From assembly GCF_007714205.1 (NCBI RefSeq), contig NZ_VMQU01000003.1:1-64000 (forward strand): 64,000 bases of DNA. Reading direction: 5' to 3'. Both the position numbers and the translations under genes were made by a program. The notes beneath the pieces were generated by a model. It was not told where the DNA came from, ran no database searches, and worked only from the letters and a program-made list of their open reading frames with translations. This DNA comes from Mycobacterium helveticum. GTDB taxonomy: Bacteria; Actinomycetota; Actinomycetes; Mycobacteriales; Mycobacteriaceae. Every line of letters begins with the position of its first letter. Positions within the stretch are counted from its first letter, which is position 1. Positions 26,616 through 41,734 of the stretch are shown piece by piece.

Positions 26616-28268
26616 CTATACGGGCGGGTGGGTCGGCAGCGAGAAGTGTTCGGCCGGCACCTGGGGCCCGCTCGGGGACTGGGTCGACGACGGGCTCGAC
26701 AGCGGGGTGGTGATGCCGTCGACGACCTCGGTGACGTCCCCGGTGAGACGCTCGAAGTTCACGGTCCCGTGCGCGAAGTTCTGCGTGATCTGAAGGGGCT
26801 CTTGGATTTCCGCGCTCGTCGGCAGCCCCAGCGGGCCGCGTTCGTAGCTCAGGGACGCCCACGCGTTGTAGATCGCGCCCGTGACCGGTTGGGGGCCGGT
26901 CACCGGCGACCAGTACATCGCGCCCCGGGCGAAGGTGGCGAAGCGGGCGCCGCCCTCGGCGTCGGCTTCGGGCGACGTCGGCGCCCCCAGCACGCTGTTC
27001 ATCCCGCCGATCTCCTGCCAATGCTGGTAGATCGCACCGCCCTCCAGCGCCTTGATCAGCTCTTCCGGCGGGTCGTTGAAATGCGATGCGATGTCCCGGA
27101 TTTCGTCCATCAGCGCGTAGGCGGCATTGCCGGGGCAGTCGGTGTTCCCGACGTCGCGGTGGGTGAAGATGGTGGGCAGGTCGGCGATGGCGCCGGCCGG
27201 GAACGTGGTGTAGTGACTGCCCGCCGATTCGAGCGCGACCCTGCCCTTGGGGTCCACGCCGTCCATGCCGAGGCGCCAGCCGAGCAACCGGCCGACGGTG
27301 CGGAGCTGGATTGGCGTCGGGGGCACGTCGTCGAAATCCCCGATCATGGCCACGCCCCAGGTGTTTCGGTTGAAGCCGCCGGTGTGGAACGCCTCGACCG
27401 GCTTGGTGAGGCCCCCGGCGCTGCCCTCGAACACCTGGCCGTACTTGTCGACCAGCGCGTTGTAGGCGATGTCGCACCAGCCCAGGGTCTTGCTGTGGTA
27501 GGTGTAGATGGCCTTGACGATGCCCGCCGATTCCAGTGGGGAATAGTCGTTGCTGCCGGCGGTGTGGTGGATGACCGCCGCGCGAATTCCGTTGTCGTAC
27601 TGCGGGGTACCGCAGCGCAGTGACTCGTCGGCGCCCCACTCGGCCCGGCTGATGACGGCCGGCGCCTGACCCGGCATCAGCACCCCCGACGGCGGCGTCC
27701 ACTGGTTCTCCGCCGGCGTCTGCGGTGGGGAGATGAGGACCGCGGAGATGTTCTGCCCGAAGCTTTGCTCCTTGGCCGCCGGTTGGTAGCCCAGGCCGGT
27801 GTCCGGGTGTGCGGCGCCCGGCGCCGCCGGCGCCCGGGTCACCGCCGCGTCCATCGGGCGGGTGACGGCGATCTGCACCGTCGTGGTGGTGCCGACGAAC
27901 ACGGGATCGGTGCTGCGGGGCCCCTCCGTCGCGCTGTCGGGCTGCGGGTCGTCGGGGGCGGCGGTCTCGTAGTCGGTCTGGTACCACGGTCCCCACGTAC
28001 CGTCGGGCCGTCTGGCGCGCACGCGGGTCGAACTGCCTGCCAGGTCGCCGGTGAGGGCGACCAGTGAGAACGGTGTGTCCTGCGTGAGCTCGCGGACCGT
28101 GACACCGCCGCCCAGCCCGACCAGCGGCTGCTCGGTGAGCTGCGTGTCGCGGGCCGGCGGCGGGGCCGCGGCGTGCTTGTCGCGGACCACGTCGGCCACC
28201 GACGCGACGATCACGACGGTCGCCGCGAAAGCGGTGAGCAACATCGTGGGCGCGCGGCGGGACGACAC
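26616..28268 (-). CDS. Exported N-acetylmuramoyl-L-alanine amidase/PGRP with LGFP repeats (Rv3811-like)
   Basis: 550 residues with an N-terminal signal anchor (APTMLLTAFAATVVIVASVADVV). The peptidoglycan-recognition/amidase_2 domain lies at about residues 210-370, starting VISRAEWGADESLRCG, with AAVIHHTAGSNDY and a second histidine in TIFTHRDVGNTDCPG as zinc ligands. The C-terminal third holds LGFP-type repeats (SVLGAPTS, GPLGLPTS) thought to bind the cell wall. Probably acts on peptidoglycan outside the membrane. The GTG at 28268 gives a short cytoplasmic VSSRRAPT before the anchor; an ATG at 28244 is possible. Divergent in layout from M. tuberculosis only in length. Confidence 0.87.
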   Translation of the reverse strand: MSSRRAPTMLLTAFAATVVIVASVADVVRDKHAAAPPPARDTQLTEQPLVGLGGGVTVRELTQDTPFSLVALTGDLAGSSTRVRARRPDGTWGPWYQTDYETAAPDDPQPDSATEGPRSTDPVFVGTTTTVQIAVTRPMDAAVTRAPAAPGAAHPDTGLGYQPAAKEQSFGQNISAVLISPPQTPAENQWTPPSGVLMPGQAPAVISRAEWGADESLRCGTPQYDNGIRAAVIHHTAGSNDYSPLESAGIVKAIYTYHSKTLGWCDIAYNALVDKYGQVFEGSAGGLTKPVEAFHTGGFNRNTWGVAMIGDFDDVPPTPIQLRTVGRLLGWRLGMDGVDPKGRVALESAGSHYTTFPAGAIADLPTIFTHRDVGNTDCPGNAAYALMDEIRDIASHFNDPPEELIKALEGGAIYQHWQEIGGMNSVLGAPTSPEADAEGGARFATFARGAMYWSPVTGPQPVTGAIYNAWASLSYERGPLGLPTSAEIQEPLQITQNFAHGTVNFERLTGDVTEVVDGITTPLSSPSSTQSPSGPQVPAEHFSLPTHPPV

Positions 28269-28342
28269 GGGGCCGATGTTACGTGTGTTTCTCGTGTTAT
28301 TTATGTGGCGACACGGCGCCGGTCGCAGAAACCCCGACGTTC

Positions 28343-28380
28343 GACGGCACCGCAGAGCCACACAACTCTGCGGTGCCGTC
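28343..28380 (-). terminator. 15-bp stem hairpin after erp
   Basis: GACGGCACCGCAGAG (28343-28357) pairs perfectly with CTCTGCGGTGCCGTC (28366-28380) around an 8-base loop. It lies 22 bp past the erp stop on the minus strand and before the amidase start. There is no clear T-run, as is common for mycobacterial intrinsic terminators. Confidence 0.65.
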
Positions 28381-28402
28381 AGGTGACAGGATTTTCGAGC
28401 TG

Positions 28403-29299
28403 CTAGACGGGCGGCGCCGCCGCCGGGACGGCCGCTGCGGCGGCGGGCAGGGCACCGGCGACACCGGGCAGGGCGCCGGCGGCACCGGGCAGGGCACCGG
28501 CGGCACCGGGCAGGGCGCCGGCGGCACCGGGCAGGGCGGCGCCGCTCTGCTGGAGCTGCTGCGTGATCGCCGGCATCGCCAGGCCCTTGATCAGGTCGAT
28601 GGCCTGACCGGCGCCGAGTTGGTTGGCGGCCTGCATCACGTCGTTGACCAGCCCGCCGCCGCCGCTGCTGCCGGACGGCGTGCCGCCGCCCAGGGTGGAC
28701 GGGTCGCCGAGGATCGGGTAGGTCCCGTCGGCGCCGGGGTCCAGGCCGGCCGGCGTGCTGATCGGCACCTCGCCGGCGCCGCCGACGGGACTCAGGCCCG
28801 GCGTGAGCCCGGCGGCCGGACTGGTGAGGCCGGGGGTGGTCGGGCCGCCGGCGGGCAGGCCCGGTGTCGTCGGCAACGCGGCGGTGGGGGCGAGCCCGGT
28901 AGCCGCGGGCGTCAGGCCCGGACTGGTCAGGCCCGGGTTGGTCAGGCCCGGACTGGTCAGGCCCGGACTGGTGAGGCCGGGGTTGGTCAGGCCCGGAGTT
29001 CCCAGGCCGGGACTCGTCAACCCCGGGCTGGTCAGGCCGGGCGCGGCCCCGGCGCCCCCGGTCAGCGCGGGCACCGGAGGCATGTTGATCCCGAACTGGG
29101 ACAGGCCCTGCGACAGCGCGCCCATCAGCTCGTTGGGCAGGTCGGAGATCATCGCCGCCTGCGTGAATTCGTGGTGCTCGGGTGTCTTGCTACCCGATGT
29201 CGCCTCGTAGACCAGGAAGTATGCGCAAGGACTCGCCACTGCCACGGCGGCGACCGCGCTCATGGCTGTCGAAAGCTTGCGTCGGCGTCGGTTCGGCAC
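28403..29299 (-). CDS. erp: Erp/PirG exported repetitive protein
   Basis: 298 residues: basic start (PNRRRRKLSTAMSAVAAVAV) forming a signal peptide, then the central block of about nine PGLTS/PGLTN/PGLGT pentapeptide repeats (about residues 87-133) that defines Erp. A second, shorter repeat of ALPGAAG heptads (21-bp units on DNA) occupies about residues 255-285. Erp is a surface virulence-associated protein in pathogenic mycobacteria; its biochemical role is unknown. Divergent from glf across a 212-bp gap that must hold promoters for both. Confidence 0.92.
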   Translation of the reverse strand: MPNRRRRKLSTAMSAVAAVAVASPCAYFLVYEATSGSKTPEHHEFTQAAMISDLPNELMGALSQGLSQFGINMPPVPALTGGAGAAPGLTSPGLTSPGLGTPGLTNPGLTSPGLTSPGLTNPGLTSPGLTPAATGLAPTAALPTTPGLPAGGPTTPGLTSPAAGLTPGLSPVGGAGEVPISTPAGLDPGADGTYPILGDPSTLGGGTPSGSSGGGGLVNDVMQAANQLGAGQAIDLIKGLAMPAITQQLQQSGAALPGAAGALPGAAGALPGAAGALPGVAGALPAAAAAVPAAAPPV

Positions 29300-29430
29300 G
29301 GAAGTCTCCTCAATCTAGCTTCAAACCAGCTCTGTGTTCGTGTCGGCGCGTCCTGCCCGTCGAATCCGGCATGACCCACACACAGTCGATGGTACGAGTG
29401 GGAATGCTGTGACTGGAGTGGCGATATTGA

Positions 29431-32607
<3,177 letters not shown>

Positions 32608-32615
<8 letters not shown>

Positions 32616-33204
32616 GGCAGGTCAATCCCCGGCGCCGCGCGGCGAGGCGGCCGTCATCGTGGCCGCGCAGGCGGCGCTGGCCGGGCGCCCCGGGGCGCTG
32701 ACCGCGGCCCGCGGACTGTCCCACTTCGGCGAGCACAGCATCGGCTGGCTGGCAGTGGCGTCGGCCGGGGCGGTCCTGTCCCCCGCAAGCGGGCGGTACC
32801 CCCAGCCGGAGCGCCGCCGGGAGTGGCTTCTCGCAGGCGCGGGCACGTTGGCGGCGCACGCCGCCGCGGTGCTGGTCAAACGCGTGGTGCGGCGGCAACG
32901 GCCGCATCACCCGGCCGTCGCGGTCAACGTCGGCACCCCCAGCCGGCTGAGCTTCCCGTCGGCGCACGCCACCTCCACGACGGCGGCGGCGATCCTGCTG
33001 GGCCGGGCCACCGGGCTGCCGGCCGGGCTGTGCCCCGCGGTCCTGGTGCCGCCGATGGCGCTGTCGCGGATACTGCTCGGCGTGCACTATCCCAGCGACG
33101 TGGTTTTCGGCGTGGCGCTCGGCGCCGCGGTCGCCCGCCTTGCACTCTGGGTGGATGGTGATCGGGTCTCGGCATCAGGCCGATACGGAGGGTCGAATGA
33201 GTGA
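32608..33204 (+). CDS. PAP2-type decaprenylphosphoryl-ribose-5-phosphate phosphatase candidate (Rv3807c-like)
   Basis: 198 residues and about four to five membrane segments. The PAP2 phosphatase signature is complete: KRVVRRQRP, then PSAHA, then SRILLGVHYPSD with the catalytic histidine. In M. tuberculosis Rv3807c lies beside ubiA and is the candidate phosphatase that makes decaprenyl-phosphoryl-ribose from the UbiA product. Overlaps both neighbours by 8 bp, so it is translationally linked to glfT2 and ubiA. Confidence 0.87.
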
Positions 33205-34108
33205 GGACGTGGTGGTCGAACCTCCGGCGAACCTGATCACCGGGGTGGTCAGGGCGGTGCGCCCGCGGCAGTGGGTCAAGAACGTGCTGGTGCTGGCCGC
33301 GCCGCTGGCCGCGTTGGGCGGCCCGCTGCACTACAACCACTACACCGAGGTGCTCACCAGGGTGTCGGTGGCGTTCGCGGTGTTCTGCCTGGCGGCCTCG
33401 TCGATCTATCTGATCAACGACGTGCGCGACGTCGAGGCCGACCGCGAGCACCCCACCAAGCGGTTCCGGCCGATCGCGGCCGGCGTGGTGCCCGAATGGC
33501 TGGCCTACACCCTGGCGGCCGTTCTGGGGGTGGCGTCCCTGGCGCTGTCCTGGCTGGCGACGCCGAACCTGGCGCTGGTGATGGCCGTGTACCTGGCCAT
33601 GCAGCTGGGTTACTGCTACGGACTCAAACATCAAGCGGTGATCGACATCTGCATCGTGTCGTCGGCGTATTTGCTCCGCGCCATCGCCGGCGGCGCCGCC
33701 ACCGATATCCCACTCTCGCAGTGGTTCCTGCTGACGGCGGCGTTCGGGTCGCTGTTCATGGTGGCCGGCAAGCGGTACGCCGAGCTGCAGGTCGCCGAGC
33801 GCACCGGGGCCCGGATCCGCAAGTCGCTGGAGAGCTACACCAGCACCTACCTGCGGTTCGTGTGGACCATGTCGGCCACGGCGGTGGTGGTCTGCTACGG
33901 GCTGTGGGCGTTCGAGCGCGACCACCATTCCGGATCCTGGTTCGCGGTGTCGATGGTGCCGTTCACCATCGCGATCCTGCGCTACGCCGTGGACGTCGAC
34001 GGCGGGCTGGCCGGCGAGCCCGAGGACATCGCGCTGCGCGACCGGGTGCTGCAACTGCTCGCGCTGGCCTGGATCGCCACAGTCGGAGCCGCGGTTGCCT
34101 TCGGCTGA
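33197..34108 (+). CDS. ubiA: UbiA: decaprenylphosphoryl-5-phosphoribose synthase
   Basis: 303 residues with nine or so membrane segments. Transfers phosphoribose from PRPP to decaprenyl phosphate, the first committed step to arabinan donor. The Mg-binding motif NDVRDVEADREHPTKRF (about residues 74-90) and the second aspartate-bearing loop near YGLKHQAVIDICIVSSAYLLR define the family. ATG at 33197 was chosen; an earlier in-frame start would lie in the PAP2 gene. Overlaps aftB by 14 bp. Confidence 0.94.
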   Translation: MSEDVVVEPPANLITGVVRAVRPRQWVKNVLVLAAPLAALGGPLHYNHYTEVLTRVSVAFAVFCLAASSIYLINDVRDVEADREHPTKRFRPIAAGVVPEWLAYTLAAVLGVASLALSWLATPNLALVMAVYLAMQLGYCYGLKHQAVIDICIVSSAYLLRAIAGGAATDIPLSQWFLLTAAFGSLFMVAGKRYAELQVAERTGARIRKSLESYTSTYLRFVWTMSATAVVVCYGLWAFERDHHSGSWFAVSMVPFTIAILRYAVDVDGGLAGEPEDIALRDRVLQLLALAWIATVGAAVAFG

Positions 34109-36071
34109 AGCCCACCCCGGCGCCGTCAGGACGACGCGCCGGCGGCCGCCCGTCCGGCGGGTCTTCCGCACGGCGTTCCCCTACGACACCGTGGTGCGCA
34201 CCAGCCTGTGGGCCGGCGTGGCGGTGGTCTGCGCCCTGTTCGCGTGGGGTGCCTGGCAGCGGCGCTGGATCGCCGACGACGGGCTGATCGTGCTGCGCAC
34301 CGTGCGCAATCTGCTGGCCGGCAACGGGCCGGTGTTCAACGCGGGCGAACGGGTGGAGGCCAACACCTCCGCGGCGTGGACCTACCTGATGTATCTGGGC
34401 AGCTGGGTCGGCGGGCCGCTGCGCATGGAATACGTGGCGCTGGCGTGTGCGCTCGGGCTGTCGGTGCTGGGCGTGGCCCTGCTGATGCTGGGCACCGGCC
34501 GGCTGTACGCGCCCAGCCTGCGGGGCCGCAAGGCCGTCATGCTGCCCGCCGGGGCGCTCGTCTACATCGCGCTGCCCCCGGCGCGCGACTTCGCCACCTC
34601 GGGTCTGGAAAGCGGGCTGACGCTGGCCTACCTGGGCCTGCTGTGGTGGATGATGGTCCGCTGGGGCCAGCCGGTGCGCAACCGCCCGGAATCCCCGTTC
34701 TTCCTCGGCGTGCTGGCCTTCGTCGCCGGGTTCAGCGTCCTGGTGCGGCCCGAGCTGGCGTTGATGGGTCTGTTGGCGCTGTTGATGATGCTGATCGCGG
34801 CCCGGACGTGGGCCCGGCGCGGCCTGATCGTGGCGGCCGGGGGACTGCTGCCCGTGGCTTACCAGATCTTCCGGATGGGTTATTACGGCCTGCTGGTGCC
34901 CGGCACCGCGCTGGCCAAGGACGCGGCCGGCGACAAATGGTCCCAGGGCATGACCTATCTGGCGAACTTCGACGCGCCGTACGCGGTGTGGGTGCCGGCG
35001 GTGCTGCTGATCCCGCTGGGCGTCCTGCTGGCGGCGGCGCGCCGCCGGCCGTCGTTCCTGCGCCCCATGCTGGCGCCCCACTACGGGCGGATGGCGCGCG
35101 CGGTGCAGAGCCCGCCCGCTGTGGTCGCCTTCGTGCTGGTCAGCGGGTTGCTGCAGGCGCTGTACTGGATCCGTCAGGGCGGCGACTTCATGCACGGGCG
35201 GGTGTTGCTCGCGCCGCTGGTCTGTCTGCTCGCCCCGGTCGCGGTGATCCCGGCGCCGATTCCCGACGGGCAGGACTATTCGCGCGAGACCGGCTACTGG
35301 GTGGCCGGGGCGGCCGGTGCGCTGTGGCTGGGTGTGGCCGGCTGGTCGCTGTGGGCGGCGAACTCGCCCGGGATGGGCGACGACGCCACCCGCGTCGCCT
35401 ACACCGGCATCGTCGACGAGCGCCGTTTCTACGCGCAGGCCACCGGCCACGCCCACCCGACGACCGCCGCCGACTACCTGGACTACCCGCGGATGGCCGC
35501 CGTCCTGTCGGCGCTCGACAACACCCCGGACGGCGCGTTGCTGCTGCCGTCTGGCAACTATATCCAATGGGACATCGTTCCGATGGCCCGCCCAGCGCCG
35601 GGCAGTCCCGCGGACGATGTAGCGTCGCAAACGCCAGCGCACGCAGTGTTTTTCACCAACCTCGGCATGGTCGGCATGAACGTCGGGCTCGACGTCCGGG
35701 TGCTCGACCAGATCGGGCTGGCAAATCCACTCGCGCAGCACACGCAGCGGCTGCAGCACGGCCGCATCGGCCACGACAAGAACCTCTTCCCGGACTGGGT
35801 GATCGCCGACGGCCCCTGGGTGAAGGTGTATCCGGGGATTCCGGGCTATCTGGATCAGCAGTGGGTCGCCGAGGCGGAAGCGGCCCTGCGCTGCCCCGAG
35901 ACCCAGTCGGTGCTGGGATCCATCCGCGCCCCGATGACACCGCACCGCTTCGTCTCCAATGTCCTGCACTCCTTCGAGTTCACCCGGTACCAGATCGACC
36001 GGGTGCCGCGCTACGAACTCGCCCGGTGCGGGCTGCCGGTGCCCGAGGAGACCCCGCCGCCGCGCGAGTGA
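34095..36071 (+). CDS. aftB: Terminal beta-(1->2) arabinofuranosyltransferase AftB
   Basis: 658 residues, GT-C fold: about nine to ten membrane segments in the first 400 residues and a periplasmic C-terminal domain. The conserved catalytic region is RRWIADDGLIVLRTVRNLL (Asp-Asp in the first external loop) followed by GPVFNAGERVEANTSAAWTY. It adds the terminal arabinofuranose to arabinan. Starts at TTG 34095, 14 bp inside ubiA, giving a basic N-terminus before the first helix; a later start near VVRTSLWAGV is possible and closer to the 627 residues I recall. Last gene of the operon. Confidence 0.92.
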   Translation: MPSAEAHPGAVRTTRRRPPVRRVFRTAFPYDTVVRTSLWAGVAVVCALFAWGAWQRRWIADDGLIVLRTVRNLLAGNGPVFNAGERVEANTSAAWTYLMYLGSWVGGPLRMEYVALACALGLSVLGVALLMLGTGRLYAPSLRGRKAVMLPAGALVYIALPPARDFATSGLESGLTLAYLGLLWWMMVRWGQPVRNRPESPFFLGVLAFVAGFSVLVRPELALMGLLALLMMLIAARTWARRGLIVAAGGLLPVAYQIFRMGYYGLLVPGTALAKDAAGDKWSQGMTYLANFDAPYAVWVPAVLLIPLGVLLAAARRRPSFLRPMLAPHYGRMARAVQSPPAVVAFVLVSGLLQALYWIRQGGDFMHGRVLLAPLVCLLAPVAVIPAPIPDGQDYSRETGYWVAGAAGALWLGVAGWSLWAANSPGMGDDATRVAYTGIVDERRFYAQATGHAHPTTAADYLDYPRMAAVLSALDNTPDGALLLPSGNYIQWDIVPMARPAPGSPADDVASQTPAHAVFFTNLGMVGMNVGLDVRVLDQIGLANPLAQHTQRLQHGRIGHDKNLFPDWVIADGPWVKVYPGIPGYLDQQWVAEAEAALRCPETQSVLGSIRAPMTPHRFVSNVLHSFEFTRYQIDRVPRYELARCGLPVPEETPPPRE

Positions 36072-37532
<1,461 letters not shown>

Positions 37533-37641
37533 GCCACAGCAAAGCGATCAGCGGCGGTGTGAGCTGTTTCACCACCCTGGGTTCCGGCCGGGCCGCGGCC
37601 TGGCTACTGTGCAGACAACGACGAGACGATGGAGGGTGGCC

Positions 37642-38556
37642 ATGAGGGTCGTACGGGGTCTTCCGACGCTGCTGCGGATGCTGTGCATCGCCGCGCTGTC
37701 GGTGGGGTTCAGCGGTGTGGTGGCGGTGGGCGGCTCGGCCGGCAAAGCCGACGCGGCCGGCTACGAAAGCCTGATGGTGCCGTCGGCGGCGATGGGCCGC
37801 GACATCCCGGTGGCCTTCCTCAAGGGTGGCCCGCACATGGTGGTGCTGCTCGACGCGTTCGACGCCGGCCCCGACGTGAGCAACTGGGTGACCGCGGGCA
37901 ACGCGATGAACACGCTGGCCGGCAAGGGGATCTCGGTGGCGGCGCCCGCCGGGGGCGCCTACAGCATGTACACCAACTGGGAGCAGGACGGCAGCAAGCA
38001 GTGGGACACCTTCCTGTCCAGCGAGCTGCCGGACTGGCTGGCCGCCAACCGGGGCCTGGCGCCCGGCGGTCACGCCGCCGTCGGCGCCTCCCAGGGCGGC
38101 TACGCCGCGATGGCGCTGGCCTGCTTCCACCCCGACCGCTTCGGCTTCGCCGGCTCGCTGTCGGGGTTCGTGTACCCCTCGGACACCACCACCAGCGGTT
38201 CGATCCTGGCAGGCCTGCAGCAATTCGGCAGCGTCGACGGCAACGGGATGTGGGGCGCCCCGCAGCTCGGCCGCTGGAAATGGCACGACCCCTACGTGCA
38301 TGCCTCGCTGCTGGCGCAGAACAACACCCGCGTGTGGGTGTACAGCCCCACCACCGAAGGGGCCAGCGATCCCGCCGCGATGATCGGCCAGGCCGGCCAG
38401 GCGATGGGCAACAGCCGGATGTTCTACCAGCAGTACCGCAGCGTCGGCGGGCACAACGGGCACTTCGACTTCCCCGGCGGCGGCGACAACGGCTGGGGCT
38501 CCTGGTCGGGCCAGCTCGGCGCGATGTCGGGCGACATCGTGGGCGCCATTCGCTGA
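37642..38556 (+). CDS. fbpD: MPT51/FbpD, Antigen 85 paralogue
   Basis: 304 residues, secreted (signal ending near GKADAAG). It keeps the Ag85 alpha/beta fold but lacks its catalytic acid and histidine: the region equal to KFLEGF is IGQAGQAMG, and GTHDW is replaced by GDNGWGSW. At the nucleophile position it has Ser150 in VGASQGG, where I recall alanine in M. tuberculosis MPT51 (GAAQGG). Probably a matrix- or carbohydrate-binding protein rather than a mycolyltransferase. Not in obvious operon with fbpA, but same direction. Confidence 0.91.
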   Translation: MRVVRGLPTLLRMLCIAALSVGFSGVVAVGGSAGKADAAGYESLMVPSAAMGRDIPVAFLKGGPHMVVLLDAFDAGPDVSNWVTAGNAMNTLAGKGISVAAPAGGAYSMYTNWEQDGSKQWDTFLSSELPDWLAANRGLAPGGHAAVGASQGGYAAMALACFHPDRFGFAGSLSGFVYPSDTTTSGSILAGLQQFGSVDGNGMWGAPQLGRWKWHDPYVHASLLAQNNTRVWVYSPTTEGASDPAAMIGQAGQAMGNSRMFYQQYRSVGGHNGHFDFPGGGDNGWGSWSGQLGAMSGDIVGAIR

Positions 38557-38643
38557 GGCGGCGAGCCGGTACCGTGGAGAAGGTGCAGCAGGAGGCTGGC
38601 CGGCCGCGCCGCTGCGACTTTCCGACTGTGCCGGCAGGAGAAC

Positions 38644-39654
38644 ATGGCAACCAACGCGCGGCGTAAGCGCCACCGGATGCTCGCCTGGGCCGCCGCCCTG
38701 TCGGTGGCGGGCGTGGTGTTGCTGGTGCTGGTGGCCGTCGTGGTGCTGCTGCGCAGCTCGCAGCCGCCGCCGACCGCCGTGCCGCCCGGGGTGCTGCCGC
38801 CGGCCTCGACGACGACGCACCCCCACAAGCCCCGCCCGGCCACTCAGGACGCCTCCTGCCCCGACGTGGACCTGGTCGCCATTCCCGGCACCTGGGAGTC
38901 GGCCCCGGACGACAATCCGCTCGACCCGACGGAATTCCCGAACGCGCTGCTGCTCAAGGTGACCGGGCCGCTGCGCCAGGAGTTCCCGTCCTCCCGGTTG
39001 GAGACCTACACCGTCCCCTACACGGCGCAGTTCAACAACCCGCTGAGCGGCGACACGCAGATGTCGTACAACGCGAGCCGGGCCGAGGGCACCCGCGCGA
39101 CGGTCAAGGCGATGACCGACATGAACACCAAGTGCCCGTTGACCAGCTACGTACTGATCGGTTTCTCGCAGGGCGCGGTGATCGGCGGCGACCTCGCCAG
39201 CGACATCGGCAACGGCCGCGGCCCGGTCGACGACGACCTGGTGCTGGGCGTGACGCTGATCGCCGACGGGCGCCGCCAGCCGGGGGTGGGCAACGACGTC
39301 GGCCCCAACCCGCCCGGGGAGGGTGCCGAGGTCACCCTGCACGAGGTGCCGATGCTGTCCAACCTCGGCCTGACCATGACCGGTGCGCGGCCGGGCGGTT
39401 TCGGTGCGCTCAACGACAGGACCAACGAGATCTGCGCCCCCGGCGACCTGATCTGCGCCGCCCCGAACGAGGCCTTCAGCGTCACGAACCTGCCGACCAC
39501 GCTGAACACGCTGGCCGGTGGCGCCGCGGGACCGGTGCACGCGCTGTACGCCACGCCGCAGTTCTGGAGCATGGACGGGGAACCCGCGACCGCGTGGACG
39601 TTGAACTGGGCGCGGGGACTGATCCAGAACGCACCGCATCCCAAACACGGGTGA
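38644..39654 (+). CDS. Cutinase-like phospholipase/thioesterase (Rv3802c-like)
   Basis: 336 residues: one N-terminal membrane anchor (about 13-36), a Pro/Thr-rich linker and a cutinase-like serine hydrolase domain. Nucleophile Ser175 lies in [14 protein letters not shown]; the acid is probably in [14 protein letters not shown] and the histidine in GPVHALYA. The family counterpart is an essential periplasmic lipase of the mycolate region. Same strand as fbpD and fadD32, with short gaps; regulation not evident. Confidence 0.9.
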   Translation: MATNARRKRHRMLAWAAALSVAGVVLLVLVAVVVLLRSSQPPPTAVPPGVLPPASTTTHPHKPRPATQDASCPDVDLVAIPGTWESAPDDNPLDPTEFPNALLLKVTGPLRQEFPSSRLETYTVPYTAQFNNPLSGDTQMSYNASRAEGTRATVKAMTDMNTKCPLTSYVLIGFSQGAVIGGDLASDIGNGRGPVDDDLVLGVTLIADGRRQPGVGNDVGPNPPGEGAEVTLHEVPMLSNLGLTMTGARPGGFGALNDRTNEICAPGDLICAAPNEAFSVTNLPTTLNTLAGGAAGPVHALYATPQFWSMDGEPATAWTLNWARGLIQNAPHPKHG

Positions 39655-39710
39655 GGGGACACAAGCCTCAGGTAGGTCGGAGCCGGACGGGATCAGCTGT
39701 ACCTTGTGAT

Positions 39711-39739
39711 TTGGTGTGCCGCGAACGGCCCCGTAACAT
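39711..39739 (+). promoter_or_regulatory. Candidate promoter of the fadD32-pks13-accD4 operon
   Basis: TTGGTG (39711-39716) and TAACAT (39734-39739) are separated by 17 bp, a good SigA-type spacing and TAnnnT -10. They lie about 90 bp before the fadD32 ATG. An AT-rich pair of direct repeats (TTAAGAGAAA and TTTAAGAGCAA) follows directly, unusual in this GC-rich region, and could be a regulator site or part of the leader. Confidence 0.4.
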
Positions 39740-39828
39740 TAAGAGAAATTTAAGAGCAACCAGGATTCAGTCGCGCACCCGATCGGGTCGAAGCCGGCCA
39801 GCGTGCACAGAGAGCACAGGAGAGCGGT

Positions 39829-41721
<1,893 letters not shown>

Positions 41722-41734
41722 ACCCACCGAACCC

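Noticed and set aside
28450-29060. Dense DNA repeats in erp as a separate regulatory repeat
   Set aside because: They are codon repeats of the Erp PGLTS and ALPGAAG blocks and are explained by the protein.
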